A stretch of DNA of 64,000 nt from Aphrophora alni (lineage: Eukaryota > Arthropoda > Insecta > Hemiptera > Aphrophoridae). The DNA is taken from the NCBI GenBank assembly GCA_963513935.1, contig OY740769.1, positions 36,359,120 to 36,423,119 of the forward strand. The letters are read 5' to 3'. How positions within the stretch are numbered: position 1 is the stretch's first letter; the number at the start of each line of letters is the position of its first letter. Below the pieces are notes generated by a model that made no database searches, had not been told where the DNA came from, and saw only the letters and a program-made list of their open reading frames with translations. The translations under genes and the position numbers were made by a program. Positions 62,164-64,000 of the stretch are shown here, in pieces.

Positions 62164-62335
62164 CGCGAATGTGCCTTACGATTGACGCCACCTACCGCGA
62201 CCCCTTACTCCACGCGACTCGAACCTCGCTTTGGAACGTCCCTCGTCAGGAGTTCTTGTCTCTCTACAATCGCGGACAAGACCAAGATGCTCACTTTTAC
62301 CCTTTTATCAATCAAAGCTATTGCAAACCTTGGCT
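62161..62335. other. GC-rich patch next to the (AC)n run
   Basis: A sharp change to balanced composition (for example CGCCACCTACCGCGACCCCT) abuts the microsatellite. Three overlapping + frames are open, but none has a recognised motif. It may be a transposable-element scrap whose end is the (AC)n tract. Confidence 0.35.
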
Positions 62336-64000
62336 TTTGCAAGTATGAGTCTGTGCTCATTAACTTACAATTTTTTAATTATACGAAAATTCCCTGAATT
62401 TTATTTTATCGCTCACTGAATTTACTACTTTCCTTTTCACACTCTCTTTCTCTGGGGAAGTGCCTTTTTGGAAGAAATCGTTTCCTGAATTATGGTAATA
62501 ATTTCTTCAAAATTTTATCTTTATTATGTTTTACCAGAGCACAGTTATAGTAATTAATTTCTTACTCTTGAATTATCTTAAAAAAAGCAATGTTAATAAA
62601 CAGAATCATAAATGAAAAGAAATAAACTTGAGAATAAAATTTTATGTCTTATTGACCTTCAACAAAGATTAAAACAATTTTAAAATTTTATAACACAACA
62701 ATAAACAACAAAATATGACACAAATAATCTAATAGAAATTTCTTATATACTAACACAAATTGAAAAAAGCTAGACTATTTCATCAGACTATTTCACAGAT
62801 AGCTTTTCCTGCCCTGAAATAGTCGTATTTTTAAGTTTGAAATATTTTTTACACCAAAGCAGAGTGAATTGAGTTTACTGAAGTTAATTTCTCAAAATTT
62901 CCCCAATGAATTTACTATTTAAATGACTTTACTCTTTACGAATTATTCCTTAGATTTAGTGTACCTTCACACTTAACATGAAGCTCTCGTAGTTTTGAAG
63001 TTATTTGTTGTAATCGGTGTATGATGTCTCTAAGTTATTTTCTCTCCAAGTCCTGGATATTTCAAAGTTGTTGACTGCTGGTAGTAATCTCGAAACCCTG
63101 CTGAGTCGCCTTCAATGTAGATGAATCTTCATGCACCTTGACTTTCGAAATTAGTTGAAAATTTTCCAAATTACTTTTACTATTGATTTAAATATTTATG
63201 TTAAAATTTACTAAGTTGAATTTAGAATAGTTTAGTAGAGTGACTAAAGCAACGTCTTCCCTGCTCGGAGTCTGGTACTAGAGTATCCGTCTTTCGGCAG
63301 ACAATTTTGGTTCTCCCTTTCTGTGGGAATCTTCCCTTAAAAGGTAACCACTTTTTCTCCCTTTCGTGAAGAAATGTCTCTTCTTTACGTTTCGTATTTT
63401 CTGGCTGTTTTGTTCTGATATTTTTATACTAGAAGCTGTTCTAGGTATAGTTTTTACCTATTGTATAGTTTTTATTTACTATTTTCTATTAAAAATCCTT
63501 TTAATAGATATTTGGATCTTTCTATTATTTTATGTTATCTGTGATGACGGTTGTCCATGCGAAGTCCAACATCTGATCTGTGACGTAGAGCTGCTTTGCG
63601 CGACTTTCCTGTTAATTCCTGCAATTTGTGATTTTGAACACTTTTACGTACAACTTGCTGTAACTTCTGAACGGCTGGTCCGATCGTCGATTTCTCTTCG
63701 GATTCCTCTTCTGTCCAAACTTGGGGATCGTGTAAAACTCGATTGGTCGTTATCGCCCATTTAGTTTACGAGTTATCGCACTTTTCCTGTAGGTCAATTT
63801 TTTCACTTTTTAACTTTCGATTTAAGTCCTTTTTAACGTAGCTCGCTTTGCTCTCGAGTTATTGGTCCTCGAAGTCGTGAGTTTTTGATCGTCGTATTAT
63901 TTGATTATAAACCCCTCCCCCATTATCAATTTTCACATCTGCTCTGTTGTTTTACACTTTTACATAATTAATATACATTATTGCTTAATTTAATTCTTTG
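62336..64000. other. Stretch without a recognised gene, with a less AT-rich tail
   Basis: A + frame at 63366-63764 is mostly hydrophobic and probably chance. The text at about 63540-63780 is less AT-rich and may be part of a dispersed element that runs past the window end. No motif supports a call. Confidence 0.45.

Noticed and set aside
62079..62419. Three overlapping frames through the (AC)n run
   Set aside because: Thr-His repeats come from the microsatellite; the GC-rich part after it has three open frames at once, which argues against any one being coding.
63366..63764. 132-codon hydrophobic + frame
   Set aside because: T-rich chance composition with no motif; it crosses a composition change.

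Overview
The window is eukaryotic nuclear DNA, very AT-rich, and the evidence points to an arthropod, probably an insect. It has no dense or operon-like coding. It carries long A/T runs and many (AT)n and (ATT)n microsatellites, a short (CCTAA)n tract matching the arthropod telomere unit, an errantivirus-type (gypsy-like) remnant with an Env fragment, a LINE copy with a target-site duplication, a mariner copy, and splice-like signals. The species cannot be named from the sequence.

Layout. 1-8.9 kb: an internally deleted mariner (2686-3403), two divergent copies of a small element with a tRNA-like core (4253-4629), a 1.2 kb near-perfect inverted repeat carrying the same open frame in both arms (5363-6581), and two short inverted-repeat elements with target duplications and hammerhead-like motifs (6776-7174, 8502-8855). 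9-20.6 kb: mostly non-coding, with a possible Gag relic, a third tRNA-core element, a dispersed repeat family (five pieces in the window), a telomere-like tract, a probable first exon (17875-18004) and a 104-bp minisatellite. 20.6-32 kb: mostly empty, with a LINE reverse-transcriptase relic (23255-23660) and weak exon candidates. 32.3-53.8 kb: an old direct tandem duplication, block A (32330-42690) and block B (43445-53825). Block A later received an errantivirus remnant and block B a 5'-truncated LINE with a 15-bp target duplication. 53.8-64 kb: no recognised gene.

The best host-gene candidate lies on the minus strand of block B. Three open segments (47869-47659, 46480-46424, 46329-46304) have splice-like borders and compatible phases and end in a stop 14 bases before an AATAAA. 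They would encode the cysteine-rich end of a protein I do not recognise. An upstream exon may lie at 51394-51315. The matching stretch in block A is broken by stops, so A and B may be a pseudogene/gene pair.

The most unusual structure is the tRNA-core element: four copies of roughly 100-140 bp in which a tRNA-shaped core is followed by a TTTTCACTTGAAA-type end and, in three copies, preceded by its reverse complement. This layout fits neither a normal SINE nor a simple tRNA gene. All identities were judged by eye; no search or alignment was run.
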